Assembly (NCBI GenBank): GCA_030035585.1 | Contig: CM057482.1 | Location: 61,880,828 to 61,944,827 of the forward strand | Length of the DNA: 64,000 nt | From: Dugong dugon | Taxonomy: Eukaryota > Chordata > Mammalia > Sirenia > Dugongidae | Direction of reading: 5' to 3' | Part shown: in pieces, positions 1 to 10,938 of the stretch | How positions within the stretch are numbered: position 1 is the first letter of the stretch | Layout: each line of letters starts with the position of its first letter | The notes under the pieces: model-generated | What the model was told of the DNA's origin: nothing | Databases searched by the model: none | The model's input: the letters and a program-made list of their open reading frames with translations, nothing else | Made by a program: the position numbers and the translations under genes

Positions 1-114
1 AGCAGCTTGAGGGAAACGCTAAGTTTTGGTTTCTCTTTCATCTTGTGAAAGGGGAACTTAAACCTACTGCTAACAAATTTTCTACTCAGGAGAACTAGGG
101 TTTTGCCTCCTTCG

Positions 115-126
115 CGTTCCAGAACG
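115..126. other. Inverted repeat CGTTC-CA-GAACG, recurrent in monomers
   Basis: Five-base arms flank a CA spacer. A and C monomers have this form. Class B has TTTCCAGAAT, which keeps TTC-CA-GAA but loses the outer CG pairs. The divergent monomer at 16408 has CGTTCCGGAACG (16522-16533), a perfect 12-bp palindrome, so its change makes the symmetry better. TTCnnGAA is also half of a heat-shock-element pattern, but no third GAA/TTC follows at the right spacing. Possible protein-binding site by inference only. Confidence 0.6.
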
Positions 127-127
127 G

Positions 128-144
128 GAGAAACGCGGTTTCTC
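128..144. other. Inverted repeat GAGAAAC-GCG-GTTTCTC, conserved core of the monomer
   Basis: Seven-base perfect arms flank GCG. It lies one base after the 115-126 inverted repeat, and a pyrimidine tract (ttctcctt) follows. The element is identical in classes A, B and C wherever I checked, although bases around it differ between classes. The one exception I saw is 16408, where the right arm reads GTTTATC. This is the strongest candidate in the window for a conserved binding element, comparable in concept to the boxes in other centromeric satellites. No known factor is recognised. Confidence 0.65.
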
Positions 145-683
145 TTCTCCTTTGGCGATACCGTCTGTAAAGCGGTATTCTCAGCCGCGCAGCCCAGAAT
201 ACCTCCCGGAATGCTAGAAAGCCTCACCGGCTTCAACTGCTTGAAAGGGAGAAACGTCATACGCTTTATCAAAGTAGACAATGCACAGGATCTGTCTTAG
301 GCATGTAACACAGAGGGACTTTCAAACACAGAAAGTGAATCGTGCCCCGTTCATCCCCAGACTGAGAGCAACAATCTCTTGCTTTCCCTTTCAGTCAGGG
401 AAGAAGCTACATGCTGGTGTTAAGCACACAAGCTTTAGTTAGCAAAACTGAACCTCTTCTGCTGTCCTCTAGCTGAAGGCAGACAATCTACCTGTTTGGC
501 TTTGAAAGCCAATACTACCTTCATTCCTGGTAGGCAAACTTCCCTTTGAAAACCAGGGGATTCAAATACGTGCTAGGCCTGCACTCTCCAGCCTTCTCCC
601 AAGCAGGGAACATTGGAGAAAGTAGCTTGTGCTGTGCGGACACTTTCTCCTAACAAAACTGAAAACTTAAGTAGATTCAGTTA

Positions 684-1366
684 AGCAGCTTGAAGGAGAA
701 CGCTGTCCTTTGCTTTCTCTTTCACATGGTGAATAGGGAACTTAAACCTACTGCTACCAAAATTTTTACTCAGGGGAACTACGGTTTTGCATCCCTCGCT
801 TTCCAGAATGGGAGAAACGCGGTTTCTCTTCTCCTTTAGCGATACCGTGGTAAAGCCCTATTCACATCTACGTAGCACAGAATGCCTCCCGGAATGCTAG
901 AAAGCCTGAACGGCTTCAACTAGTTGAAAGGGAAAAAAGTCTTAGGCTTTATCCAGGTAGACAATGCACAGGCAACGTTCTTAGGCATGTAACACAGAGG
1001 GACTTTCAAACACAGAAAGTGAATCGTGCTCCGTTCATCCCCAGACTGAGAGCAACAAGCTCTTGTTTTCCCTTTCAGGCAGGGAAGAAGCTACATGCTG
1101 GTGTTAAGCACACAAGCTTTAGTTAGCAAAACTGAACTTCTTCTGCTGTCCTCTAGCTGAAGGCAGATAATCTACCTGTTTGGCTTTGAAAGCCACTAGT
1201 ACCTTCATTTGGGTAGGCAAAATTCCCCTTGAAAACCAGGGGATTCAAATACTTGCTAGGCCTGCACTCTCCAGCCTTCTCCCAAGCAGGGAACATTGGA
1301 GAAAGTAGCTTGTGCTGGGCGGACACTTTCTCCTAACAAAACTGAAAACTTAAGTAGATTCAGTTA
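684..1366 (+). repeat. Class B monomer (reference copy)
   Basis: Class B is marked by 'cttgaaggagaacgctgtcc' at the start, 'cacatggtgaataggg', 'accaaaatttttactc', 'gcatccctcgc' and 'ccgtggtaaag', which is one base shorter than the A and C equivalents. The tail has 'ccactagtacc', 'catttgggtagg' (another one-base loss) and 'gctgggcgg'. Several CpGs of class A are TpG or otherwise changed here: 'cgcgttcc' is 'cgctttcc' and 'acggga' is 'atggga'. This full B tail recurs at 11622, 45807, 47857, 49907, 54691 and 56741. Confidence 0.88.
915..928. other. Perfect 14-bp palindrome TTCAACTAGTTGAA in class B
   Basis: The bases read identically on both strands and centre on ACTAGT (a SpeI site). Most B and B' monomers have it at monomer position about 232-245. 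Class A has TTCAACTGCTTGAA, with the centre broken. Class C has GCAACTAG or ACAACTAG, leaving a 10-bp core, or AAAACTAG, leaving less. Because it varies freely between classes it is weaker evidence of function than the 115-144 core. Confidence 0.85.
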
Positions 1367-2050
1367 AGCAGCTTGAAGGAGAACGCTGTCCTTTGCTTTC
1401 TCTTTCACATGGTGAATAGGGAACTTAAACCTACTGCTACCAAAATTTTTACTCAGGGGAACTACGGTTTTGCATCCCTCGCTTTCCAGAATGGGAGAAA
1501 CGCGGTTTCTCTTCTCCTTTAGCGATACCGTGGTAAAGCCCTATTCTCATCTACGTAGCACAGAATGCCTCCCGAAATGCTAGAAAGGCTGAACGGCTTC
1601 AACTAGTTGAAAGGGAAAAGTGTCTTAGGCTTTATCCAGGTAGACAATGCACAGGCAACGTTCTTAGGCATGTAACACAGAGGGACTTTCAAACACAGAA
1701 AGTGAATCGTGCTCCGTTCCTCCCCAGACTGAGAGCAACAAGCTCTTGTTTTCCCTTTCAGGCAGGGAAGAAGCTACATGCTGGTGTTAAGCACACAAGC
1801 TTTAGTTAGCAAAACTGAACCTCTTCTGCTGTCCTCTAGCTGAAGGCAGATAATCTACCTGTTTGGCTTTGAAAGCCAGTAGTACCTTCTTTCCTGATAG
1901 GCAAAATTCCCTTTGAAAACCAGGGGATTCAAATACTTGCTAGGCCTGCACTCTCCAGCCTTTTCCCAAACAGGGAACATTGGAGATAGCAACTTGTGCT
2001 GGCCGGACGCTTTCTTCTAACAAAACTGAAAACTTAAGTAGATTCAGTTA
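1367..2050 (+). repeat. Class B' monomer (reference copy)
   Basis: The 5' end is like B. Distinguishing marks are 'cctcccgaaatgc', 'aaaagtgtcttagg', 'gttcctccccag', and a tail with 'ccagtagtaccttctttcctgatagg', 'ttttcccaaacagg', 'gatagcaac' and 'ctttcttctaac'. It is 684 bp. A close copy is at 12305. The B' tail also ends most class-B-like monomers of the 3-mer arrays, which is why I read those as B/B' hybrids. A private 'gaaaggctg' occurs near 1583 where the 12305 copy has 'gaaagcctg'. Confidence 0.82.
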
Positions 2051-2734
2051 AGCAGCTTGAGGGAAACGCTAAGTTTTGGTTTCTCTTTCATGTTGTGAAA
2101 GGGGAACTTAAACCTATTGCTAACAAAGTTTTTACTCAGGAGAACTAGGGTTTTGCCTCCTTCGCGTTCCAGAACGGGAGAAACGCGGTTTCTCTTCTCC
2201 TTCGGCGATAACGTCCGTAAAGCCCTATTCTCAGCTACGCCGCACAGAATGCCACCAGGAATGCTGGAAAGCCTGAACGGCTAAAACTAGTTGAAAGGGA
2301 AAAAAGTCTTAGGCTTTATCCATGTAGACAATGCACAGGCAACGTTCTTAGGCATGTAACACAGAGGGACTTTCAAACACAGAAAGTGAATTGTGCTCCG
2401 TTCATCCCCAGGCTGAGAGCAACAAGCTCATGCTTTCTCTTTCAGGCAGGGAAGAAGCTACATGCTGGTGTTAAGCACACAAGCTTTAGTTAGCAAAACT
2501 GAACCTCTTCTGCTGTCCTCTAGCTGAAGGCAGACAATCTACCTGTTTGGCTTTGAAAGCCAGTAGTACCTTCTTTCCTGATAGGCAAAATTCCCTTTGA
2601 AAACCAGGAGATTCAAACACTTGCTAGGCCTGCACTCTCCAGCCTTCTCCCAAGCAGGGAACATTGGAGAAAGCAGCTTGTGCTGGCCGGACACTCTCTT
2701 CTAACAAAACTGAAAACTTAAGTAGATTCAGTTA
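2051..2734 (+). repeat. Class C monomer (reference copy)
   Basis: Class C shares the 'cttgaggg' start with A but has 'catgttgtg', 'cctattgctaacaaag', 'cttcggcgata' followed by 'ccgtccg' or 'acgtccg', 'atgccaccaggaatgctgg', 'ctcatgctttctc' and a tail with 'gagattcaaacacttgc' and 'gacactctcttc'. Two subtypes exist: one with 'gataacgtccg' and 'acgccgcac' (as here and at 12989, 17776, 19828, 21879, 26665, 28717, 30768, 35554, 37605), the other with 'gataccgtccg' and 'acgcagcac' (as at 4102, 15040, 23246). Length is 684 bp. Confidence 0.88.
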
Positions 2735-5700
2735 AGCAGCTTGAGGGAAACGCTAAGTTTTGGTTTCTCTTTCATCTTGTGAAAGGGGAACTTAAACCTA
2801 CTGCTAACAAATTTTCTACACAGGAGAACTAGGGTTTTGCCTCCTTCGCGTTCCAGAACGGGAGAAACGCGGTTTCTCTTCTCCTTTGGCGATACCGTCT
2901 GTAAAGCGGTATTCTCAGCCGCGCAGCCCAGAATACCTCCCGGAATGCTAGAAAGCCTCACCGGCTTCAACTGCTTGAAAGGGAGAAACGTCATACGCTT
3001 TATCAAAGTAGACAATGCACAGGATCTGTCTTAGGCATGTAACACAGAGGGACTTTCAAACACAGAAAGTGAATCGTGCCCCGTTCATCCCCAGACTGAG
3101 AGCAACAATCTCTTGCTTTCCCTTTCAGTCAGGGAAGAAGCTACATGCTGGTGTTAAGCACACAAGCTTTAGTTAGCAAAACTGAACCTCTTCTGCTGTC
3201 CTCTAGCTGAAGGCAGACAATCTACCTGTTTGGCTTTGAAAGCCAATACTACCTTCATTCCTGGTAGGCAAACTTCCCTTTGAAAACCAGGGGATTCAAA
3301 TACGTGCTAGGCCTGCACTCTCCAGCCTTCTCCCAAGCAGGGAACATTGGAGAAAGTAGCTTGTGCTGTGCGGACACTTTCTCCTAACAAAACTGAAAAC
3401 TTAAGTAGATTCAGTTAAGCAGCTTGAAGGAGAACGCTGTCCTTTGCTTTCTCTTTCACATGGTGAATAGGGAACTTAAACTTACTGCTACCAAAATTTT
3501 TACTCAGGGGAACTACGGTTTTGCATCCCTCGCTTTCCAGAATGGGAGAAACGCGGTTTCTCTTCTCCTTTAGCGATACCGTGGTAAAGCCCTATTCTCA
3601 TCTACGTAGCACAGAATGCCTCCCGGAATGCTAGAAAGCCTGAACGGCTTCAACTAGTTGAAAGGGAAAAAAGTCTTAGGCTTTATCCAGGTAGACAATG
3701 CACAGGCAACGTTCTTAGGCATGTAACACAGAGGGACTTTCAAACACAGAAAGTGAATCGTGCTCCGTTCCTCCCCAGACTGAGAGCAACAAGCTCTTGT
3801 TTTCCCTTTCAGGCAGGGAAGAAGCTACATGCTGGTGTTAAGCACACAAGCTTTAGTTAGCAAAACTGAACTTCTTCTGCTGTCCTCTAGCTGAAGGCAG
3901 ATAATCTACCTGTTTGGCTTTGAAAGCCAGTAGTACCTTCTTTCCTGATAGGCAAAATTCCCTTTGAAAACCAGGGGATTCAAATACTTGCTAGGCCTGC
4001 ACTCTCCAGCCTTTTCCCAAACAGGGAACATTGGAGATAGCAGCTTGTGCTGGCCGGACACTTTCTTCTAACAAAACTGAAAACTTAAGTAGATTCAGTT
4101 AAGCAGCTTGAGGGAAACGCTAAGTTTTGGTTTCTCTTTCATGTTGTGAAAGGGGAACTTAAACCTATTGCTAACAAAGTTTTTACTCAGGAGAACTAGG
4201 GTTTTGCCTCCTTCGCGTTCCAGAACGGGAGAAACGCGGTTTCTCTTCTCCTTCGGCGATACCGTCCGTAAAGCCCTATTCTCAGCTACGCAGCACAGAA
4301 TGCCACCAGGAATGCTGGAAAGCCTGAACGGCTGCAACTAGTTGAAAGGGAAAAAAGTCTTAGGCTGTATCCAGGTAGACAAAGCACAGGCAACCTTCTT
4401 AGGCATGTAACACAGAGGGACTTTCAAACACAGAAAGTGAATCGTGCTCCGTTCCTCCCCAGGCTGAGAGCAACAAGCTCATGCTTTCTCTTTCAGGCAG
4501 GGAAGAAGCTACATGCTGGTGTTAAGCACACAAGCTTTAGTTAGCAAAACTGAACCTCTTCTGCTGTCCTCTAGCTGAAGGCAGACAATCTACCTGTTTG
4601 GCTTTGAAAGCCAGTAGTACCTTCTTTCCTGATAGGCAAAATTCCCTTTGAAAACCAGGAGATTCAAACACTTGCTAGGCCTGCACTCTCCAGCCTTCTC
4701 CCAAGCAGGGAACATTGGAGAAAGCAGCTTGTGCTGGCCGGACACTCTCTTCTAACAAAGCTGAAAACTTAAGTAGATTCAGTTAAGCAGCTTGAGGGAA
4801 ACGCTAAGTTTTGGTTTCTCTTTCATCTTGTGAAAGGGGAACTTAAACCTACTGCTAACAAATTTTCTACACAGGAGAACTAGGGTTTTGCCTCCTTCGC
4901 GTTCCAGAACGGGAGAAACGCGGTTTCTCTTCTCCTTTGGCGATACCGTCTGTAAAGCGGTATTCTCAGCCGCGCAGCCCAGAATACCTCCCGGAATGCT
5001 AGAAAGCCTCACCGGCTTCAACTGCTTGAAAGGGAGAAACGTCATACGCTTTATCAAAGTAGACAATGCACAGGATCTGTCTTAGGCATGTAACACAGAG
5101 GGACTTTCAAACACAGAAAGTGAATCGTGCCCCGTTCATCCCCAGACTGAGAGCAACAATCTCTTGCTTTCCCTTTCAGTCAGGGAAGAAGCTACATGCT
5201 GGTGTTAAGCACACAAGCTTTAGTTAGCAAAACTGAACCTCTTCTGCTGTCCTCTAGCTGAAGGCAGACAATCTACCTGTTTGGCTTTGAAAGCCAATAC
5301 TACCTTCATTCCTGGTAGGCAAACTTCCCTTTGAAAACCAGGGGATTCAAATACGTGCTAGGCCTGCACTCTCCAGCCTTCTCCCAAGCAGGGAACATTG
5401 GAGAAAGTAGCTTGTGCTGTGCGGACACTTTCTCCTAACAAAACTGAAAACTTAAGTAGATTCAGTTAAGCAGCTTGAAGGAGAACGCTGTCCTTTGCTT
5501 TCTCTTTCACATGGTGAATAGGGAACTTAAACCTACTGCTACCAAAATTTTTACTCAGGGGAACTACGGTTTTGCATCCCTCGCTTTCCAGAATGGGAGA
5601 AACGCGGTTTCTCTTCTCCTTTAGCGATACCGTGGTAAAGCCCTATTCTCATCTACGTAGCACAGAATGCCTCCCGGAATGCTAGAAAGCCTGAACGGCT

Positions 5701-8700
5701 TCAACTAGTTGAAAGGGAAAAAAGTCTTAGGCTTTATCCAGGTAGACAATGCACAGGCAACGTTCTTAGGCATGTAACACAGAGGGACTTTCAAACACAG
5801 AAAGTGAATCGTGCTCCGTTCCTCCCCAGACTGAGAGCAACAAGCTCTTGTTTTCCCTTTCAGGCAGGGAAGAAGCTACATGCTGGTGTTAAGCACACAA
5901 GCTTTAGTTAGCAAAACTGAACTTCTTCTGCTGTCCTCTAGCTGAAGGCAGATAATCTACCTGTTTGGCTTTGAAAGCCAGTAGTACCTTCTTTCCTGAT
6001 AGGCAAAATTCCCTTTGAAAACCAGGGGATTCAAATACTTGCTAGGCCTGCACTCTCCAGCCTTTTCCCAAACAGGGAACATTGGAGATAGCAGCTTGTG
6101 CTGGCCGGACACTTTCTTCTAACAAAACTGAAAACTTAAGTAGATTCAGTTAAGCAGCTTGAGGGAAACGCTAAGTTTTGGTTTCTCTTTCATGTTGTGA
6201 AAGGGGAACTTAAACCTATTGCTAACAAAGTTTTTACTCAGGAGAACTAGGGTTTTGCCTCCTTCGCGTTCCAGAACGGGAGAAACGCGGTTTCTCTTCT
6301 CCTTCGGCGATACCGTCCGTAAAGCCCTATTCTCAGCTACGCAGCACAGAATGCCACCAGGAATGCTGGAAAGCCTGAACGGCTGCAACTAGTTGAAAGG
6401 GAAAAAAGTCTTAGGCTGTATCCAGGTAGACAAAGCACAGGCAACCTTCTTAGGCATGTAACACAGAGGGACTTTCAAACACAGAAAGTGAATCGTGCTC
6501 CGTTCCTCCCCAGGCTGAGAGCAACAAGCTCATGCTTTCTCTTTCAGGCAGGGAAGAAGCTACATGCTGGTGTTAAGCACACAAGCTTTAGTTAGCAAAA
6601 CTGAACCTCTTCTGCTGTCCTCTAGCTGAAGGCAGACAATCTACCTGTTTGGCTTTGAAAGCCAGTAGTACCTTCTTTCCTGATAGGCAAAATTCCCTTT
6701 GAAAACCAGGAGATTCAAACACTTGCTAGGCCTGCACTCTCCAGCCTTCTCCCAAGCAGGGAACATTGGAGAAAGCAGCTTGTGCTGGCCGGACACTCTC
6801 TTCTAACAAAGCTGAAAACTTAAGTAGATTCAGTTAAGCAGCTTGAGGGAAACGCTAAGTTTTGGTTTCTCTTTCATCTTGTGAAAGGGGAACTTAAACC
6901 TACTGCTAACAAATTTTCTACACAGGAGAACTAGGGTTTTGCCTCCTTCGCGTTCCAGAACGGGAGAAACGCGGTTTCTCTTCTCCTTTGGCGATACCGT
7001 CTGTAAAGCGGTATTCTCAGCCGCGCAGCCCAGAATACCTCCCGGAATGCTAGAAAGCCTCACCGGCTTCAACTGCTTGAAAGGGAGAAACGTCATACGC
7101 TTTATCAAAGTAGACAATGCACAGGATCTGTCTTAGGCATGTAACACAGAGGGACTTTCAAACACAGAAAGTGAATCGTGCCCCGTTCATCCCCAGACTG
7201 AGAGCAACAATCTCTTGCTTTCCCTTTCAGTCAGGGAAGAAGCTACATGCTGGTGTTAAGCACACAAGCTTTAGTTAGCAAAACTGAACCTCTTCTGCTG
7301 TCCTCTAGCTGAAGGCAGACAATCTACCTGTTTGGCTTTGAAAGCCAATACTACCTTCATTCCTGGTAGGCAAACTTCCCTTTGAAAACCAGGGGATTCA
7401 AATACGTGCTAGGCCTGCACTCTCCAGCCTTCTCCCAAGCAGGGAACATTGGAGAAAGTAGCTTGTGCTGTGCGGACACTTTCTCCTAACAAAACTGAAA
7501 ACTTAAGTAGATTCAGTTAAGCAGCTTGAAGGAGAACGCTGTCCTTTGCTTTCTCTTTCACATGGTGAATAGGGAACTTAAACCTACTGCTACCAAAATT
7601 TTTACTCAGGGGAACTACGGTTTTGCATCCCTCGCTTTCCAGAATGGGAGAAACGCGGTTTCTCTTCTCCTTTAGCGATACCGTGGTAAAGCCCTATTCT
7701 CATCTACGTAGCACAGAATGCCTCCCGGAATGCTAGAAAGCCTGAACGGCTTCAACTAGTTGAAAGGGAAAAAAGTCTTAGGCTTTATCCAGGTAGACAA
7801 TGCACAGGCAACGTTCTTAGGCATGTAACACAGAGGGACTTTCAAACACAGAAAGTGAATCGTGCTCCGTTCCTCCCCAGACTGAGAGCAACAAGCTCTT
7901 GTTTTCCCTTTCAGGCAGGGAAGAAGCTACATGCTGGTGTTAAGCACACAAGCTTTAGTTAGCAAAACTGAACTTCTTCTGCTGTCCTCTAGCTGAAGGC
8001 AGATAATCTACCTGTTTGGCTTTGAAAGCCAGTAGTACCTTCTTTCCTGATAGGCAAAATTCCCTTTGAAAACCAGGGGATTCAAATACTTGCTAGGCCT
8101 GCACTCTCCAGCCTTTTCCCAAACAGGGAACATTGGAGATAGCAGCTTGTGCTGGCCGGACACTTTCTTCTAACAAAACTGAAAACTTAAGTAGATTCAG
8201 TTAAGCAGCTTGAGGGAAACGCTAAGTTTTGGTTTCTCTTTCATGTTGTGAAAGGGGAACTTAAACCTATTGCTAACAAAGTTTTTACTCAGGAGAACTA
8301 GGGTTTTGCCTCCTTCGCGTTCCAGAACGGGAGAAACGCGGTTTCTCTTCTCCTTCGGCGATACCGTCCGTAAAGCCCTATTCTCAGCTACGCAGCACAG
8401 AATGCCACCAGGAATGCTGGAAAGCCTGAACGGCTGCAACTAGTTGAAAGGGAAAAAAGTCTTAGGCTGTATCCAGGTAGACAAAGCACAGGCAACCTTC
8501 TTAGGCATGTAACACAGAGGGACTTTCAAACACAGAAAGTGAATCGTGCTCCGTTCCTCCCCAGGCTGAGAGCAACAAGCTCATGCTTTCTCTTTCAGGC
8601 AGGGAAGAAGCTACATGCTGGTGTTAAGCACACAAGCTTTAGTTAGCAAAACTGAACCTCTTCTGCTGTCCTCTAGCTGAAGGCAGACAATCTACCTGTT

Positions 8701-10938
8701 TGGCTTTGAAAGCCAGTAGTACCTTCTTTCCTGATAGGCAAAATTCCCTTTGAAAACCAGGAGATTCAAACACTTGCTAGGCCTGCACTCTCCAGCCTTC
8801 TCCCAAGCAGGGAACATTGGAGAAAGCAGCTTGTGCTGGCCGGACACTCTCTTCTAACAAAGCTGAAAACTTAAGTAGATTCAGTTAAGCAGCTTGAGGG
8901 AAACGCTAAGTTTTGGTTTCTCTTTCATCTTGTGAAAGGGGAACTTAAACCTACTGCTAACAAATTTTCTACACAGGAGAACTAGGGTTTTGCCTCCTTC
9001 GCGTTCCAGAACGGGAGAAACGCGGTTTCTCTTCTCCTTTGGCGATACCGTCTGTAAAGCGGTATTCTCAGCCGCGCAGCCCAGAATACCTCCCGGAATG
9101 CTAGAAAGCCTCACCGGCTTCAACTGCTTGAAAGGGAGAAACGTCATACGCTTTATCAAAGTAGACAATGCACAGGATCTGTCTTAGGCATGTAACACAG
9201 AGGGACTTTCAAACACAGAAAGTGAATCGTGCCCCGTTCATCCCCAGACTGAGAGCAACAATCTCTTGCTTTCCCTTTCAGTCAGGGAAGAAGCTACATG
9301 CTGGTGTTAAGCACACAAGCTTTAGTTAGCAAAACTGAACCTCTTCTGCTGTCCTCTAGCTGAAGGCAGACAATCTACCTGTTTGGCTTTGAAAGCCAAT
9401 ACTACCTTCATTCCTGGTAGGCAAACTTCCCTTTGAAAACCAGGGGATTCAAATACGTGCTAGGCCTGCACTCTCCAGCCTTCTCCCAAGCAGGGAACAT
9501 TGGAGAAAGTAGCTTGTGCTGTGCGGACACTTTCTCCTAACAAAACTGAAAACTTAAGTAGATTCAGTTAAGCAGCTTGAAGGAGAACGCTGTCCTTTGC
9601 TTTCTCTTTCACATGGTGAATAGGGAACTTAAACCTACTGCTACCAAAATTTTTACTCAGGGGAACTACGGTTTTGCATCCCTCGCTTTCCAGAATGGGA
9701 GAAACGCGGTTTCTCTTCTCCTTTAGCGATACCGTGGTAAAGCCCTATTCTCATCTACGTAGCACAGAATGCCTCCCGGAATGCTAGAAAGCCTGAACGG
9801 CTTCAACTAGTTGAAAGGGAAAAAAGTCTTAGGCTTTATCCAGGTAGACAATGCACAGGCAACGTTCTTAGGCATGTAACACAGAGGGACTTTCAAACAC
9901 AGAAAGTGAATCGTGCTCCGTTCCTCCCCAGACTGAGAGCAACAAGCTCTTGTTTTCCCTTTCAGGCAGGGAAGAAGCTACATGCTGGTGTTAAGCACAC
10001 AAGCTTTAGTTAGCAAAACTGAACTTCTTCTGCTGTCCTCTAGCTGAAGGCAGATAATCTACCTGTTTGGCTTTGAAAGCCAGTAGTACCTTCTTTCCTG
10101 ATAGGCAAAATTCCCTTTGAAAACCAGGGGATTCAAATACTTGCTAGGCCTGCACTCTCCAGCCTTTTCCCAAACAGGGAACATTGGAGATAGCAGCTTG
10201 TGCTGGCCGGACACTTTCTTCTAACAAAACTGAAAACTTAAGTAGATTCAGTTAAGCAGCTTGAGGGAAACGCTAAGTTTTGGTTTCTCTTTCATGTTGT
10301 GAAAGGGGAACTTAAACCTATTGCTAACAAAGTTTTTACTCAGGAGAACTAGGGTTTTGCCTCCTTCGCGTTCCAGAACGGGAGAAACGCGGTTTCTCTT
10401 CTCCTTCGGCGATACCGTCCGTAAAGCCCTATTCTCAGCTACGCAGCACAGAATGCCACCAGGAATGCTGGAAAGCCTGAACGGCTGCAACTAGTTGAAA
10501 GGGAAAAAAGTCTTAGGCTGTATCCAGGTAGACAAAGCACAGGCAACCTTCTTAGGCATGTAACACAGAGGGACTTTCAAACACAGAAAGTGAATCGTGC
10601 TCCGTTCCTCCCCAGGCTGAGAGCAACAAGCTCATGCTTTCTCTTTCAGGCAGGGAAGAAGCTACATGCTGGTGTTAAGCACACAAGCTTTAGTTAGCAA
10701 AACTGAACCTCTTCTGCTGTCCTCTAGCTGAAGGCAGACAATCTACCTGTTTGGCTTTGAAAGCCAGTAGTACCTTCTTTCCTGATAGGCAAAATTCCCT
10801 TTGAAAACCAGGAGATTCAAACACTTGCTAGGCCTGCACTCTCCAGCCTTCTCCCAAGCAGGGAACATTGGAGAAAGCAGCTTGTGCTGGCCGGACACTC
10901 TCTTCTAACAAAGCTGAAAACTTAAGTAGATTCAGTTA
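2735..10938 (+). repeat. Four tandem copies of the 3-monomer HOR A-(B/B')-C (2051 bp each)
   Basis: Starts are 2735/3418/4102, 4786/5469/6153, 6837/7520/8204 and 8888/9571/10255 (A/B-like/C). Spacing between copies is exactly 2051 bp and they are almost base-identical. The B-like member has a class B 5' part ('ctacgtagcac', 'ggaatgc', 'aaaaaagtc') and a B' tail ('ttctttcctgatagg', 'ttttcccaaac'), so it looks like a B/B' fusion made by losing one monomer from the 4-mer. The first copy has a private T at 3482 ('aaacttactg'). Its last monomer is already of the same C subtype as the other copies. Confidence 0.93.

Larger units (their letters stand above)
1..683 (+). repeat. Class A monomer (reference copy)
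   Basis: Class A is marked by 'catcttgtg' near 40, the A-specific segment 'gagaaacgtcatacgc' near 249-264, 'ccaatactacc' near 509-519 and 'gctgtgcgg' near 631. It lacks one base at 'caggatctg' compared with 'caggcaacg' in B and C, which makes it 683 bp. It is the most CpG-rich class: by hand count about 15 CpGs in the first 270 bases and about 4 in the remaining 413. The open frames over 103-300 on the plus strand, and over the matching minus-strand region of other A copies, start at TTG and are not credible genes. Confidence 0.9.
1..2734 (+). repeat. 4-monomer HOR, A-B-B'-C (2734 bp)
   Basis: Monomer starts are 1 (A), 684 (B), 1367 (B') and 2051 (C). It holds one representative of each class, so it is the simplest candidate for the ancestral HOR from which the 3-mer and 2-mer forms can be derived by loss. 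A near-identical 4-mer is at 10939-13672. The two share 'cacatctacgtag' in the B monomer, where most B copies have 'ctcatctacg'. Differences are scattered single bases, such as 'ctactcagg' here against 'ctacacagg' near 11022. Confidence 0.9.

Noticed and set aside
115-124. Heat-shock element (TTCnnGAA)
   Set aside because: Only two of the three alternating units are present. Insufficient to call a binding site.
110-129. CENP-B-box-like sequence (TTCG ... CGGG)
   Set aside because: The canonical box needs seven bases between TTCG and CGGG, with an A at the fifth. Here there are ten. Class B also lacks CGGG. Chance resemblance is more likely.
103-300. Repeated 65-95 residue open frames on both strands of class A and C monomers
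   Set aside because: The ones I checked begin at TTG, overlap each other on opposite strands, and are disrupted in class B. Their conservation is that of the satellite, not of codons.
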